Assembly: GCA_016720825.1 (NCBI GenBank)
Contig: JADKJV010000013.1
Location: forward strand, 32,280-96,279
Direction of reading: 5' to 3'
Length of the DNA stretch: 64,000 nucleotides
DNA from: Chitinophagaceae bacterium
GTDB taxonomy: Bacteria; Bacteroidota; Bacteroidia; Chitinophagales; Chitinophagaceae
This document shows positions 54,108 to 63,071 of this stretch, piece after piece. The stretch's first letter is position 1. Each line of letters starts with the position of its first letter. Under the pieces are notes generated by a model. The model did not search any database. It was not told where the DNA came from and worked only from the letters and a program-made list of their open reading frames with translations. The position numbers and the translations under genes were made by a program.

Positions 54108-54704
54108 ATGATTAAAACCGGCAACCCCATTATCAGCATTTACACGGAAATGACTCCCAACCCGGAGACCATGAAGTTCGTGGCTAACAAGCTGTTATAC
54201 CCCGGCAAGAGCGTTGATTTCCCGGATGCGTCTTCGGCGGTACCCTCGCCGCTGGCGACAGAATTATTCGGTTTCCCTTTTATCCGGGCTGTGTTTATTG
54301 CCAGCAATTTTGTGACCCTTAGCAAGACTCCGGAAACAGACTGGCAGGATGTGATTCCGGCGATCAGGCAGTTCCTGAAAGAATACCTGGAGGAAGGCAA
54401 AGCGGTAATCAATGAGGATGAGCTGGCGGTGAAAAAACCTGAAAGCAGCAATGAAGTAAGTGCCGATGATGATGATGTGGTAAAAAGAATCAAAGAATTA
54501 CTGGACAATTACGTACGCCCGGCCGTTGAAATGGATGGCGGTGCAATCCAGTTCAGAAGTTATAATGAAGGAACGGTTAACCTGGCGATGCAGGGTTCCT
54601 GCAGCGGATGTCCTTCTTAAATGATTACATTGAAAGCGGGGATTGAAGGAATGATGAAAAGGATGATACCGGAGGTGAAGGAAGTAGTTGCAGTTGAAGA
54701 GTAA
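54108..54704 (+). CDS. Nfu-type Fe-S carrier with in-frame stop after the CxxC motif
   Basis: 198 codons read through one TAA at 54618-54620. The N-terminal Nfu_N domain (ISIYTEMTPNPETMKFVANK) and the C-terminal NifU-like domain (IKELLDNYVRPAVEMDGGAI) are intact up to MQGSCSGCPS. The family continues SxITLKAGIE; here the next codon is TAA instead of Ser, then MITLKAGIEGMMKRM resumes in frame to a normal end. A C-to-A change would explain it. Without the tail, the 170-residue product keeps both cluster-binding cysteines. The protein passes [4Fe-4S] clusters to target enzymes. Error or real mutation cannot be decided here. Confidence 0.85.
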
Positions 54705-54711
54705 AAAATTT

Positions 54712-54809
54712 TACCACTAAGGTCACGAAGTAAAAACAAAGGCCACAAAGAAGAGATTCTTTGTGGCCTTTCTTTGCCCGCCGAAGCGAAGCGCAGGAGG
54801 GGTGGTTAA
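54712..54809. repeat. CCACAAAG-type imperfect inverted repeat, copy 7
   Basis: The inner stem CAAAGGCCACAAAGAAG with its partner CTTTGTGGCCTTTC is almost perfect, and the left outer arm is ACCACTAAGGTCACGAAG. The right end carries TGCCCGCCGAAGCGAAGCG (54775 on) as in copies 1 and 4. It lies between two convergent genes. Confidence 0.8.
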
Positions 54810-57794
54810 AACTTATTCACCAATCTGGAAATCTGCTTCCCATCCACATTCATCTTCAGCATATACGTTCCATTACTCAGTCCGCTCATATCAATGCTGA
54901 AAGTTTCTTCACCACCTTCCAGTCCGATTGCATAGCTGATAACTTTACGTCCGCTGATATCAAAAATTTCGGCAATGGTTTTTTCTGCAAAGGGAGCCGC
55001 AACACGAACGTTCAGCATTCCGCGAACGGGGTTCGGGTAAACCGTGAAATAAGACGCAGGTGTTTTGCTGCGGTTTACCACACGGGTATCACTGAAGCGC
55101 TGCTGGCCGTTACTGTTGCGTTGTACGAGGCGGTAGTAACTCATTCCATCAGCAGGTTGCTGGTCGGTGTAGGCATACGTTTCAGTCATGGTGCCGTTAC
55201 CGCGGCCATTGACACGGTTGATAGTATAAAAATTAATTCCACCATCCACTGAACGCTGCAGTTCAAACTCCTCACCGGCTTGTTCGTTGTCGGTTGTCCA
55301 TTTAATCGTTACGGTTTCAGGATCATTGATGGCAAACAGGGAAGTGACTGAAGTTACATAGTAACGGGCCGCATCATTACGGGTATACCAGATGGGTGAT
55401 GTAACAATCTTGGTGCCGTCGGCTTCAGTAATCTCGAGATAATAATATTTCTGCGCCAGGTTGGCGAGTGCATTATCTGTGTATGTGAAATTACCGGTAG
55501 TAAATGTGGTCAGGGCTGCCGGCGCAGTACCGCTGCCCGGCACTCCGGCCATGATTACAACAGTACTCACGGCGGATGTGGTAACAGAATTTACATTGAT
55601 TGTTGGTACGCCGGCCTGGGTGATGATACTTCCCATCGGTTGTGTGTTCAGCGTGTATGTGATCCTGGCACCGCAATCCTGAGATGCATAGAAACGCATA
55701 CGGCGCATACCATCCAGCAGGCTGTTCTCATTCAGGGTTGGCGAAAGAACCACCAATCTTGTTTTTGCAGTATGTCCAAAAGTCATGTTGTGGTTATCGT
55801 GGTCAATCGTTGGCCCGAGGTGATAACCTTTTGCAAGCATGTTTTTATAGTAAGAATAATAGGAGAGTGAAGTGCCCGGATTTGTATATGTCGTATTGGT
55901 TGAGAATGCGGGACCGCTTTCAACTGCTGTACCTACAATGGCGTTATCTGCGCTCACATCAAAGGCGCTGCCGAGTACATTATTATAATCAGTGCTGTTG
56001 GGGTGAGCCAGGTAGGCGAGTGCATTGCCCCCGTGGCGGTTCAGGATACTGAAAAGTCCGCTGGCACCTGTATACACGCTTTTCTGTACAAAAATCTGGT
56101 AGTTGCCTGCTTCCCAGCCAACGAGAGAATCCATACCATAAACAATCACGTGACCGCCACCGCTGATCACACCCCATTCCATACCATACATGCCGACAAA
56201 TGAACTGGTGGTGGCAGCTGCAGCCTGTGCACGGCCGGGAGCCCAATCATTGATACTCATACCGGCAGTGGCATGGTTGTGTTCACTGATACCCAGGAAG
56301 TCGAAACAAAGTGAGGTTTTTGCGAAAGTATAGTCATCCGAAGGAATCTTTGTTGTGTTATCTGCATTTCCATCAGAGTAGCTGGAGTGCGCGTGCATAT
56401 TTCCAAAATAGAAATTCAGGGGGCCTGATCCGCCGGTATTGCTGTTACCGCTCAGGGTTTCAGCATTTGTATTTAATCCGGTGCTGCTGAAATTGATGAG
56501 TCCGCTGTAAGTGGTATTGGCGATTCCCGGTGAGAAACGAACTGAAACGGTTTGTCCTGCCTGCGCTTCGGCCAACGTGTATACAATAGATGAAGACCAG
56601 GTGGTACCGTCTCTTGAAATATCAAAACCGGTGGGCGCCGCTAAAGTAAGTCCTGCGGTTAAACCCGTTGTGGTATAGGCAAAAGTTTGTGCAACGGAAG
56701 ATGTTCCGGCAGTTACTGTACCAAAAGCAAGTGAAGTGGGATTAACCGTTACGGTGGCTGCAGGTGGTGCCAGGGTGGTAAAGCCCCAGGTATTGGTTGT
56801 GGTTATACCGGCATAATTATTCCCCCGCGGCATCTTTAAATGCACCGGCGCTGATGTTTACATAATAAGCGGTGCTGTTTGCCAGTCCGCTGTAAGGTAT
56901 CGTTGCAGTGTTAGTTGAAGTGGTTACTGTTGCACTCGTCACGGCTGTGCTTTGAATCACGGCATTATCAGATGTACGCTTAACATCTATGGTACCTGCT
57001 GTACCTTTTACAATGTTTTCGCTGAAAGTAATTACGAGGTTTCCGCTGATAGCTGTGTTTGTTGCGCCGTTAGCCGGATTGAATGCAGTTGCCGTTGGTG
57101 CAGTTACATCTGCTCCGGATAACTGCAGGGAGAAATCATCTACAGCAAGTCCGTCGTCTGCGCCGGTGGCATCGAGATCAGTCCAGCGGATCCAGAAGTT
57201 TGTATTGTTTGCAATATTGAGACCAGTGATAATGGCAGTTTTCACTGCACGGTTAGCAGCTGCATTACCATCTTTGGCGCCGGTAGCTGTGGTACTGAGC
57301 GAAGAAAAGTCAAGTGTATTTACATCTACCCAGGTACCTGTTGAAAGTGAAGTGGCGCTGGTGCTGTACTGGAAATCTATACGATCAGCGCGGCCGGTGG
57401 CACCGCAGCGCCATTGTTCACCGGTATAAGTAACGGTAATGGAAGTGATCGTAGCGCCAGTGTTGTTTCGTACCTGCACGCCAATTGTTGGGGTGAGCGA
57501 ACCGGAGAGTAATGCGCCGAAAGCGCGGTCAGTTCCGGTGCCGGTACCATAGCTATATGTATTACCAGTTGTGGATGAACCCGCATCGGCAGTATAAGTG
57601 GTATTTGCATTAGTGCCTGATTCAAGCAGGACCCATCCGGTGGGTAAAGTTGAAACCGTGCCCGTGGTGGCGAGCGTATTAAAGTTCTGTGTGTAAGGGG
57701 TGGCTGTTGTTGTGATAATTACCTGCGCAGGAAGCACAGTGGCGGTAAGCAATGCAAGAAGCAAGGCTGCCGCGAAGCGGTACAATTTCTGCAT
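54806..57794 (-). CDS. Secreted PHP-domain protein with type IX sorting signal (one-base frameshift)
   Basis: Removing one base from the C run 56822-56826 makes one protein of 995 residues. In order: signal peptide ending LPAQV; an N-terminal jelly-roll (NFNTLATTGTVSTLPTGWVL) typical of surface proteins; an SbsA-like Ig domain across the repaired join (SAGAFKDAAGNNYAGI); a further beta domain; a PHP phosphoesterase domain opening NFYFGNMHAHSSYSDG and with LGISEHNH and later HDNHNMTFGH; a fibronectin-like region; and the type IX C-terminal domain FTVYPNPVRGMLNVRV ending RLVNKF. It is exported through the type IX system to the surface. The phosphoester or other target is unknown. Confidence 0.88.
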
Positions 57795-57939
57795 AATGTT
57801 GGTTGTGGTTTAGAAACGAAAGGTTCTTTTTTTATTTCATATAACCAACAGGAATAATACGTAGGTTTTCCACGAGTGTGGATAAAGCAATTGATAATGG
57901 AGAATTAATAATGGGGGCGTTTTAAGCTAAGTAGTAAAA

Positions 57940-58015
57940 AGCAAATACACATAGACCACAAAGTTTCTCCCCTTGTGATCTTTGTGCATTTGCTTTGTGC
58001 ACTTTGTGGTAAAAA
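57940..58015. repeat. CCACAAAG-type imperfect inverted repeat, copy 8
   Basis: GCAAATACACATAGACCACAAAG on the left pairs in part with CTTTGTGCATTTGC and CTTTGTGCACTTTGTGG on the right. It lies before the start of the PHP gene and after CsbD reads toward it. Confidence 0.65.
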
Positions 58016-58020
58016 AAAAT

Positions 58021-58206
58021 TTAAAGCGCTTCGATAATTACCCGAAGCTCCTCTTTTGTTTTTCCCAGTTTGATCTGGATGCGTTCAAGCATTTCTTCTT
58101 TCTTACCCATTTGATAGATAAGATCACTGTCTTCCAATACAGCATATTTTTTCTTGAGTTTTCCTTTTTGGTTGTTCCAGTTACCCTGGAGTGTAGGAGT
58201 AGTCAT
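58021..58206 (-). CDS. CsbD family stress protein
   Basis: 61 residues. The CsbD signature is LQGNWNNQKGKLKKKYAVL followed by a LIYQMGKKEEMLERIQIKL helix. Members are small, hydrophilic proteins induced by general stress in many bacteria; their molecular role is unknown. It is a single gene on the minus strand between two hairpin elements. Confidence 0.85.
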   Translation of the reverse strand: MTTPTLQGNWNNQKGKLKKKYAVLEDSDLIYQMGKKEEMLERIQIKLGKTKEELRVIIEAL

Positions 58207-58312
58207 GTTACCAATTTAAGAGTGAATGAATTTTCACGCTGTAAAGATGGGGTGATTCAGTAACCGGAGTATTATACTATTCAGCATGTTTATTACATCT
58301 TTCCGGTAATAA

Positions 58313-58338
58313 AAATCCGGGCCCTGAGACCCGGATTT
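58313..58338 (-). terminator. Terminator behind the small TPR-like membrane gene
   Basis: AAATCCGGG and CCCGGATTT pair perfectly across an 8-base loop; on the minus strand the stem ends in TTTTTATTA. It lies about 95 bp after the stop at 58434. Confidence 0.75.
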
Positions 58339-58433
58339 GCTGAAACTGTTAAGCTGGATAATTATTTGGACACTGTTCAAATATTATTGTACACGCCTAT
58401 CCTGCTGTAACAGCTTCAACTATATAAATTTCT

Positions 58434-58722
58434 TTATCGGCCTGCCTGGAAATTCCGGTTATAGGCGAGTACCGTATTCAGTACTTTGAGCTTTTCAACT
58501 ATTTTTTCACGGAGATCGTGCTGGGAACGTGATTTACTCGCTTCCTGGAGAGCTTCCTTGTAGATAGTAACGGCAGATTCCAGGTTACCGCTGTTTTCAT
58601 TTTTTCAGTGCCTCTGCAAACAGGTTGGCCGGAACATCTTTACGCAACAACAACAACGCCCGGATGACTATGAACAGGATAAACAAACCAGCCAAACTGA
58701 GTATGTAAAAAAATAAAGACAT
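58434..58722 (-). CDS. Small membrane-anchored helical protein, frameshifted
   Basis: Deleting one base from the T run 58600-58605 gives 95 residues: one membrane segment (SLFFYILSLAGLFILFIVIR), then a soluble part LFAEALKNENSGNLESAVTI and YKEALQEASKSRSQHDLREK that looks like one tetratricopeptide hairpin. Without the repair both halves are too short to be noticed. It may be an adaptor at the inner membrane. A matching terminator downstream supports a real gene. Confidence 0.7.
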
Positions 58723-58814
58723 AAAAAACGAGTGCAATTTGATCTAAAATCAGTCACAAGCTACTTAATGTCCCTGTACACTTGTTACTGTAAACCGTTA
58801 AATTCTTATAACAT

Positions 58815-59375
58815 TCACAGGTTTTCCCGGGTATCTTTCCGTGTTTCACGGAGCTCTTTGAAGTGGGTGGGGGTGAGTCCGGTTACTTTCTTGAATTGGG
58901 CCGACAAATGTGCCACACTGCTGTAGTGCATCTGGTATGCAATTTCTGTCAGGTTCATTTCATTATACACCAGTAACTCTTTTACGCGTTCAATTTTATG
59001 TGCGATATAAAATTTCTCGATCGTAGTTCCTGTCACTTCAGCAAAAAGATGCGCCAAATGGGGATAGGGTTGCTTCAGCTCCTGGCTTAAATGCACAGAT
59101 AAATTCACAGGAAGCGGGTCTTCCGAATAATGCACCAGTGACACGATGATATTTTTTAACTTTTGTATGATCACACTTTTCTGGTCATCCATCAGCTCCA
59201 ACCCGGAAACTAATAATGCTGCCCTGAATTTCTCCCGCTGTTCCGACGGAATATTGTCAATAAGATCAGCTTCCCCGAGTTCAACATACCTGTAATGTAA
59301 ACCCAGTTTGGTGAGTTCATCTTTCACCACCATTTTGCAACGAATGCAAACCATATTTTTTATATACAACTTCAA
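58815..59375 (-). CDS. AraC-type regulator with HMA-like CxxC N-terminus
   Basis: 186 residues starting at TTG (MKLYIKNMVCIRCKMVV). The N-terminal third looks like a heavy-metal-associated ferredoxin-like fold with its CxxC, then an AraC HTH domain (about 90-180) with NLTEIAYQMHYSSVAHLSAQFKK and TGLTPTHFKELR. This fusion is frequent in Bacteroidota and is thought to sense metal or envelope state, without proof. It precedes the sodium/proton antiporter on the opposite side of a 97-bp spacer. Confidence 0.88.
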   Translation of the reverse strand: MKLYIKNMVCIRCKMVVKDELTKLGLHYRYVELGEADLIDNIPSEQREKFRAALLVSGLELMDDQKSVIIQKLKNIIVSLVHYSEDPLPVNLSVHLSQELKQPYPHLAHLFAEVTGTTIEKFYIAHKIERVKELLVYNEMNLTEIAYQMHYSSVAHLSAQFKKVTGLTPTHFKELRETRKDTRENL

Positions 59376-59472
59376 ATTAAATGTGCCTGCAACGATTGAT
59401 TGCAGCAGGAATAGTAACAGGGAGGTCAGGGGGTACGCGACAAGCAGCGGGTTAGTATAAAGTTACCCCTAT

Positions 59473-61116
59473 TTATACATTTTTAGCCTGAGGTATTAAC
59501 TGGTTCAGTTTTAATTCATTGATATCCATATCACGTTCTGTATCGCGGATCGCCGCCTCACTGAATAACCCGTCCTTATGTACCTGCATCAGGAAATCAC
59601 GCTGGAATTTTGCAATCGTCATCTCGGCTTCCTGGGTGGCACTGAGTACCCTGACCGGCAGCGGGTTCTCCCTTCTTTTATTCCGCTGGTGTGTTTTTAT
59701 TTCGCGAAGCAGTTGTTCTGCCATGTGTTCATATTTATTTTTTAACGCCAGCCTGATTTTCTCATCCGGCAGCGGGTCAATTTCATTTTCTATAAAAAAA
59801 ATAGTTTTTTGGGCTACGAGCAGTTGTAACTCTTTTTCTTCCTGGGTGCGGTCGGCAGTTGGTTTTATTTTAAGCAACCTGACCAGCAATGGCAGGGTAA
59901 GTCCCTGGACCACCAGTGTAAAAAATATTACCACAAAACAGAGGAAGAGAATCAGCGGCCGTTGCGGGAAAGCTTTCCCGGCTTTTAGTGTAAGTGGTAA
60001 TGCCAGTGCAGCCGCCAGTGAAATCACACCGCGGGTGCCGGTCCAAGCCACGATCAGCAGATTTTTCCAGTTTTCTGAATCTGCCCGTCTTTCTTCTGCA
60101 TCAATATTTGCTGTTTTCTTTTTCGGCCTGAAATGAAAACTGCCGGAGATGGTAAAGACCCAGATAAAGCGGACGAGAATGGTGACGAAACTGATCAGCA
60201 ATCCGTATAAAATCAATTCTGCCAGTGAAAAGCGCGTAAGCTGTTTCAGGATGCCCGGTAATTGCAAACCGATCAGGATAAAAATAAAACCGTTCAGTAA
60301 AAAGATCAGTGTGTCCCACACGATCCTGGTACGCATGCGGGTGAGGTAAGAAAATATTTCAGAAGATCGCCAGCTGATCAGCAGTCCTGTGCTTACAACA
60401 GCCAGGATACCTGAACTGTGTGCCCATTCGGCGCATAAATAAGAAAGGAATGGCGTGAGCAGGCTCAGGCTGGTTTCCACAACCGGGTAATGTTCTATCC
60501 GTTTATGAATTTGTATCAGCAGCCAGGCGATTGCCAATCCGATGACAATACCCACACCGGCAGCATATAAAAACTGTAATCCGGCTTCCCATAAAATAAA
60601 TTGCCCGGTGATTACCGCTAACAATGCATAGCGGTAGGCAATCAGTGCAGACGCATCGTTCACCAGGCTTTCCCCTTCGAGTATGCTGATCACCTGCCGG
60701 TTAAGGTGGAGTCCGCGGATAATGCCAGTAGCAGCTGTTGCATCCGGTGGTGAAATGATCGCACCCAGTAAAAAAGCAAGTGGCCATGTAAAGAACGGAA
60801 TAAAGAAATGGGCAACGGTAGCCACTGCGGCGACTGTAAAAAAAACGAGACTGATGCCGAGTGTTGAAATTGGCCGGATGTTTTTTTTGAAATCCAGCCA
60901 GGATGTTTTGATAGCGGCATCATAAATCAGTGGTGGCAGGAAAATAACGAATACCACTTCAGGGTCGAGTGCGAGGTCGGGCAGTACGGGTACGAATCCT
61001 ATGAAAAGGCCTATCAGTACCAGGAGTACCGGGTAAGGCAGTTTTAATTTATCAATAATGGCGGTGAGACTGAGTAAAACGGCCAGGATAAAAATAATGA
61101 TCTTGAAATTTTCCAT
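59473..61116 (-). CDS. CPA1-type Na+/H+ antiporter
   Basis: 547 residues with about twelve membrane helices and a cytoplasmic helical tail from about 430. Family marks include PLIYDAAIKTSWLDFKKNIRPI, GAIISPPDATAATGIIRGL (ND/PPDA ion site), EGESLVNDASALIAYRYAL and WTGTRGVISLAAALALP. Such proteins exchange Na+ (or K+) for H+ and set pH and salt balance. It is a single gene; a small Thivi_2564-type gene diverges 174 bp away. Confidence 0.93.
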   Translation of the reverse strand: MENFKIIIFILAVLLSLTAIIDKLKLPYPVLLVLIGLFIGFVPVLPDLALDPEVVFVIFLPPLIYDAAIKTSWLDFKKNIRPISTLGISLVFFTVAAVATVAHFFIPFFTWPLAFLLGAIISPPDATAATGIIRGLHLNRQVISILEGESLVNDASALIAYRYALLAVITGQFILWEAGLQFLYAAGVGIVIGLAIAWLLIQIHKRIEHYPVVETSLSLLTPFLSYLCAEWAHSSGILAVVSTGLLISWRSSEIFSYLTRMRTRIVWDTLIFLLNGFIFILIGLQLPGILKQLTRFSLAELILYGLLISFVTILVRFIWVFTISGSFHFRPKKKTANIDAEERRADSENWKNLLIVAWTGTRGVISLAAALALPLTLKAGKAFPQRPLILFLCFVVIFFTLVVQGLTLPLLVRLLKIKPTADRTQEEKELQLLVAQKTIFFIENEIDPLPDEKIRLALKNKYEHMAEQLLREIKTHQRNKRRENPLPVRVLSATQEAEMTIAKFQRDFLMQVHKDGLFSEAAIRDTERDMDINELKLNQLIPQAKNV

Positions 61117-61290
61117 GCAGTAGAAGGAGCGGCGTTCATTCAGTGAAATGACTGAATCAACTTTATGGAAGCTAGTCTTATTAATTCGAATTCAAAGCTA
61201 ATGTAGGAATCATGTAACATTCCGCTGGAAAGGCATAACGGAATATTTTATTTACTGCAGCATCTTTATCATAACCTTAAAATATACTTT

Positions 61291-61476
61291 ATGCCTTTAA
61301 TGACTATTATTATTGTACTGATTGTGGCTGGTGTAGCACTCTGGCTTATAAATACTTACATACCCATGGATGGTAAAATAAAAAATATCCTGAATGGCGT
61401 GGTGGTGATTGCTGTGGTGATCTGGCTGCTGCAGGCGTTTGGGGTAATTAACAGCCTGAAGAGTATTCACGTATAA
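61291..61476 (+). CDS. Thivi_2564 family small membrane protein
   Basis: 61 residues with two membrane segments around a short KIKNILNG loop (IIIVLIVAGVALWLINTYI; VVVIAVVIWLLQAFGV). The sequence fits the Thivi_2564 family, found near stress or membrane genes, function unknown. It is followed 73 bp later by another stress-type membrane protein on the same strand. Confidence 0.85.
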   Translation: MPLMTIIIVLIVAGVALWLINTYIPMDGKIKNILNGVVVIAVVIWLLQAFGVINSLKSIHV

Positions 61477-61549
61477 TTCTGCAACCTGAAATTATCGGGT
61501 ATGCGGCAATCTGCTGCATGCTGTTTTCTCAATCTATAAATTAAAAATT

Positions 61550-61864
61550 ATGAAAGGAAAAAATTACTTGCGGATCGCAGGATTTGTAATGATGCTGGCT
61601 GTGGCTATCCCTGCCGGAGCAGAAGTCATAACCGCTGCCAAAACCGAAACTGCGAAAACAGATGATCCCAGGGTTGAACAACTGACAACCCGCTTAAAAG
61701 AAATCCGTTCGATGAAGGTCTCCACACTTTCACGCAATGAAAAACAATCATTGCGCCGCGAAGTGAAGGAAATTAAAAAAGAAATGAAAACTATTAAAGG
61801 TGGTGTGTACCTGTCTGTAGGCGCTATCATCATTGTAGCCTTATTACTTATTCTTCTCTTATAA
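61550..61864 (+). CDS. Small secreted/membrane coiled-coil protein
   Basis: 104 residues: signal-type N-terminus (YLRIAGFVMMLAVAIPAGA), a basic coiled-coil (PRVEQLTTRLKEIRSMKVS; NEKQSLRREVKEIKKEMKTI) and a C-terminal membrane helix (IIIVALLLILLL). The layout is common in Chitinophagaceae stress proteins. No function can be named. Co-transcription with the preceding gene is plausible. Confidence 0.8.
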   Translation: MKGKNYLRIAGFVMMLAVAIPAGAEVITAAKTETAKTDDPRVEQLTTRLKEIRSMKVSTLSRNEKQSLRREVKEIKKEMKTIKGGVYLSVGAIIIVALLLILLL

Positions 61865-61901
61865 CAGCCGATTAGTTCCTTTGGTTCAGATCGATCCGGC
61901 T

Positions 61902-61943
61902 AAACCCCCCTTGTATATTAGCAGTATGTGCAAGGAGGGGTTT
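61902..61943 (+). terminator. Hairpin terminator after the coiled-coil gene
   Basis: AAACCCCCCTTG and CAAGGAGGGGTTT pair with one mismatch around a 17-base loop, followed by a weak T run. It could serve both strands. Confidence 0.6.
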
Positions 61944-61998
61944 CTTGGCTTCGGCGGGGCTCAGCCTGAGATTGCTTTGTTTCAGCAGCAACTTTGCT

Positions 61999-62043
61999 TT
62001 CATTGTGCACTTTGTATTTCCTTTGTGGTCTTTGTGGTTAAAT
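61999..62043. repeat. Right-half remnant of a CCACAAAG-type repeat
   Basis: CATTGTGCACTTTGTATTTC and CTTTGTGGTCTTTGTGG are the right arms alone; no left arms are seen. It may be a truncated copy. Confidence 0.6.
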
Positions 62044-62165
62044 GTATTTATTTCAATTTTTAACCCTAACTTCCCCCATCTGATCAGTAGCTGCTCCCTC
62101 CACCCTTCGGCTCCCCTCAGAATTCTACTCCCTGTATATTTTTATTCACCAAAAACAAAAACCAC

Positions 62166-62708
62166 ATGAAAAAAGTGTTTTTCTGCCTGGCTGCTATTGC
62201 CATGCTCGCCGGATGTAAAGATGAAAAGAAAGCCGATGGACCGGCAACTACCACCATCGAAGATCCAAAACCACCGGCCAACCTTCCTTACACTGTAGCT
62301 TATTCTTCCAATTTCAAAATCGGCAATCCGGAATACTGTGCCATGATTTTGAAAGGGAGCTGGAAAGACTGGGAAATGAACCAGTTGGATGATATGAAAA
62401 GCTGGGTGGCCGACACAATTGTTGCCATGAGCAGTAATAACAAGATTACCAAAGGTGTTGACAGCTTACAAGCTAAATGGAAAAGATTCCGCTCTGATTT
62501 AGTTTCGGTAACAGACAGTATTGATGCGGTGATCTCCGTACGCAGCGTAGATAAGAACGAAGACTGGGTACTGGTATGGGCCCGGGAAATGTCGGTGAAC
62601 AAAGCTGGTAAAAAAGACACCGTGGCCGTTATGGAAACCTGGAGAATTAATAAAGATGGAAAGGCGGATATGGTGATGCAGTTTGATCGGGCGACGAGGA
62701 AAGAATAA
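62166..62708 (+). CDS. Lipoprotein of the NTF2/SnoaL-like type
   Basis: 180 residues. The lipobox is MLAGCKDEK (Cys about 18). After a Pro-rich linker, an NTF2-like domain begins AYSSNFKIGNPEYCAMILKG and ends with ETWRINKDGKADMVMQFDRA. Members often bind small ligands or act as scaffolds; no catalytic site is evident. It is a single gene with its own strong terminator. Confidence 0.82.
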   Translation: MKKVFFCLAAIAMLAGCKDEKKADGPATTTIEDPKPPANLPYTVAYSSNFKIGNPEYCAMILKGSWKDWEMNQLDDMKSWVADTIVAMSSNNKITKGVDSLQAKWKRFRSDLVSVTDSIDAVISVRSVDKNEDWVLVWAREMSVNKAGKKDTVAVMETWRINKDGKADMVMQFDRATRKE

Positions 62709-62731
62709 ATGAAACTGGTTAAATAGAAAGA

Positions 62732-62761
62732 AACCCTGCAGCGATTGCGGGGTTTTTTTTA
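62732..62761 (+). terminator. Intrinsic terminator of the lipoprotein gene
   Basis: AACCC-GCA pairs with TGC-GGGTT around a short loop (one bulge each side), followed by eight T. It lies 24 bp past the stop. Confidence 0.85.
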
Positions 62762-62775
62762 AATACAAACCAATT

Positions 62776-62996
62776 AAATACAAACCACAAAGTTATCTAA
62801 GGAATACATAGGCCCTATGATTGCAAATGTTGCAAAATTCGAAATCTTTAAATATTGCAAACCAAAAAAAGGGCACTATGATCCACCTGCGGTGGCCGAA
62901 CCCTAATGGCTCGAAAATGTTCTGAACTTGTTTCAGCTGTATTTGTATTCCCTTGTGTCCTTTGTGTTGTTTCCTTTGTGCCCTTTGTGGTTTTGC
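62776..62996. repeat. Dispersed-repeat arms in a gene-free region
   Basis: ACAAACCACAAAGTTATCTA on the left and CCTTTGTGCCCTTTGTGGTT on the right are the usual arms but about 190 bp apart; CCACCTGCGGTGG inside is a small hairpin. The rest of this 360-bp stretch holds no gene I can support. Confidence 0.55.
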
Positions 62997-63071
62997 TGTT
63001 TGTATTGGCTGTTTGTCTGTTTACTTTGCAGTTAATCATCATTTATTTAATTTTATTTCAAACCATTCCCC

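Noticed and set aside
54618..54620. Stop-codon recoding (TAA read as an amino acid) in the Nfu gene
   Set aside because: TAA ends many other genes in the window normally, so a point mutation or error is simpler.
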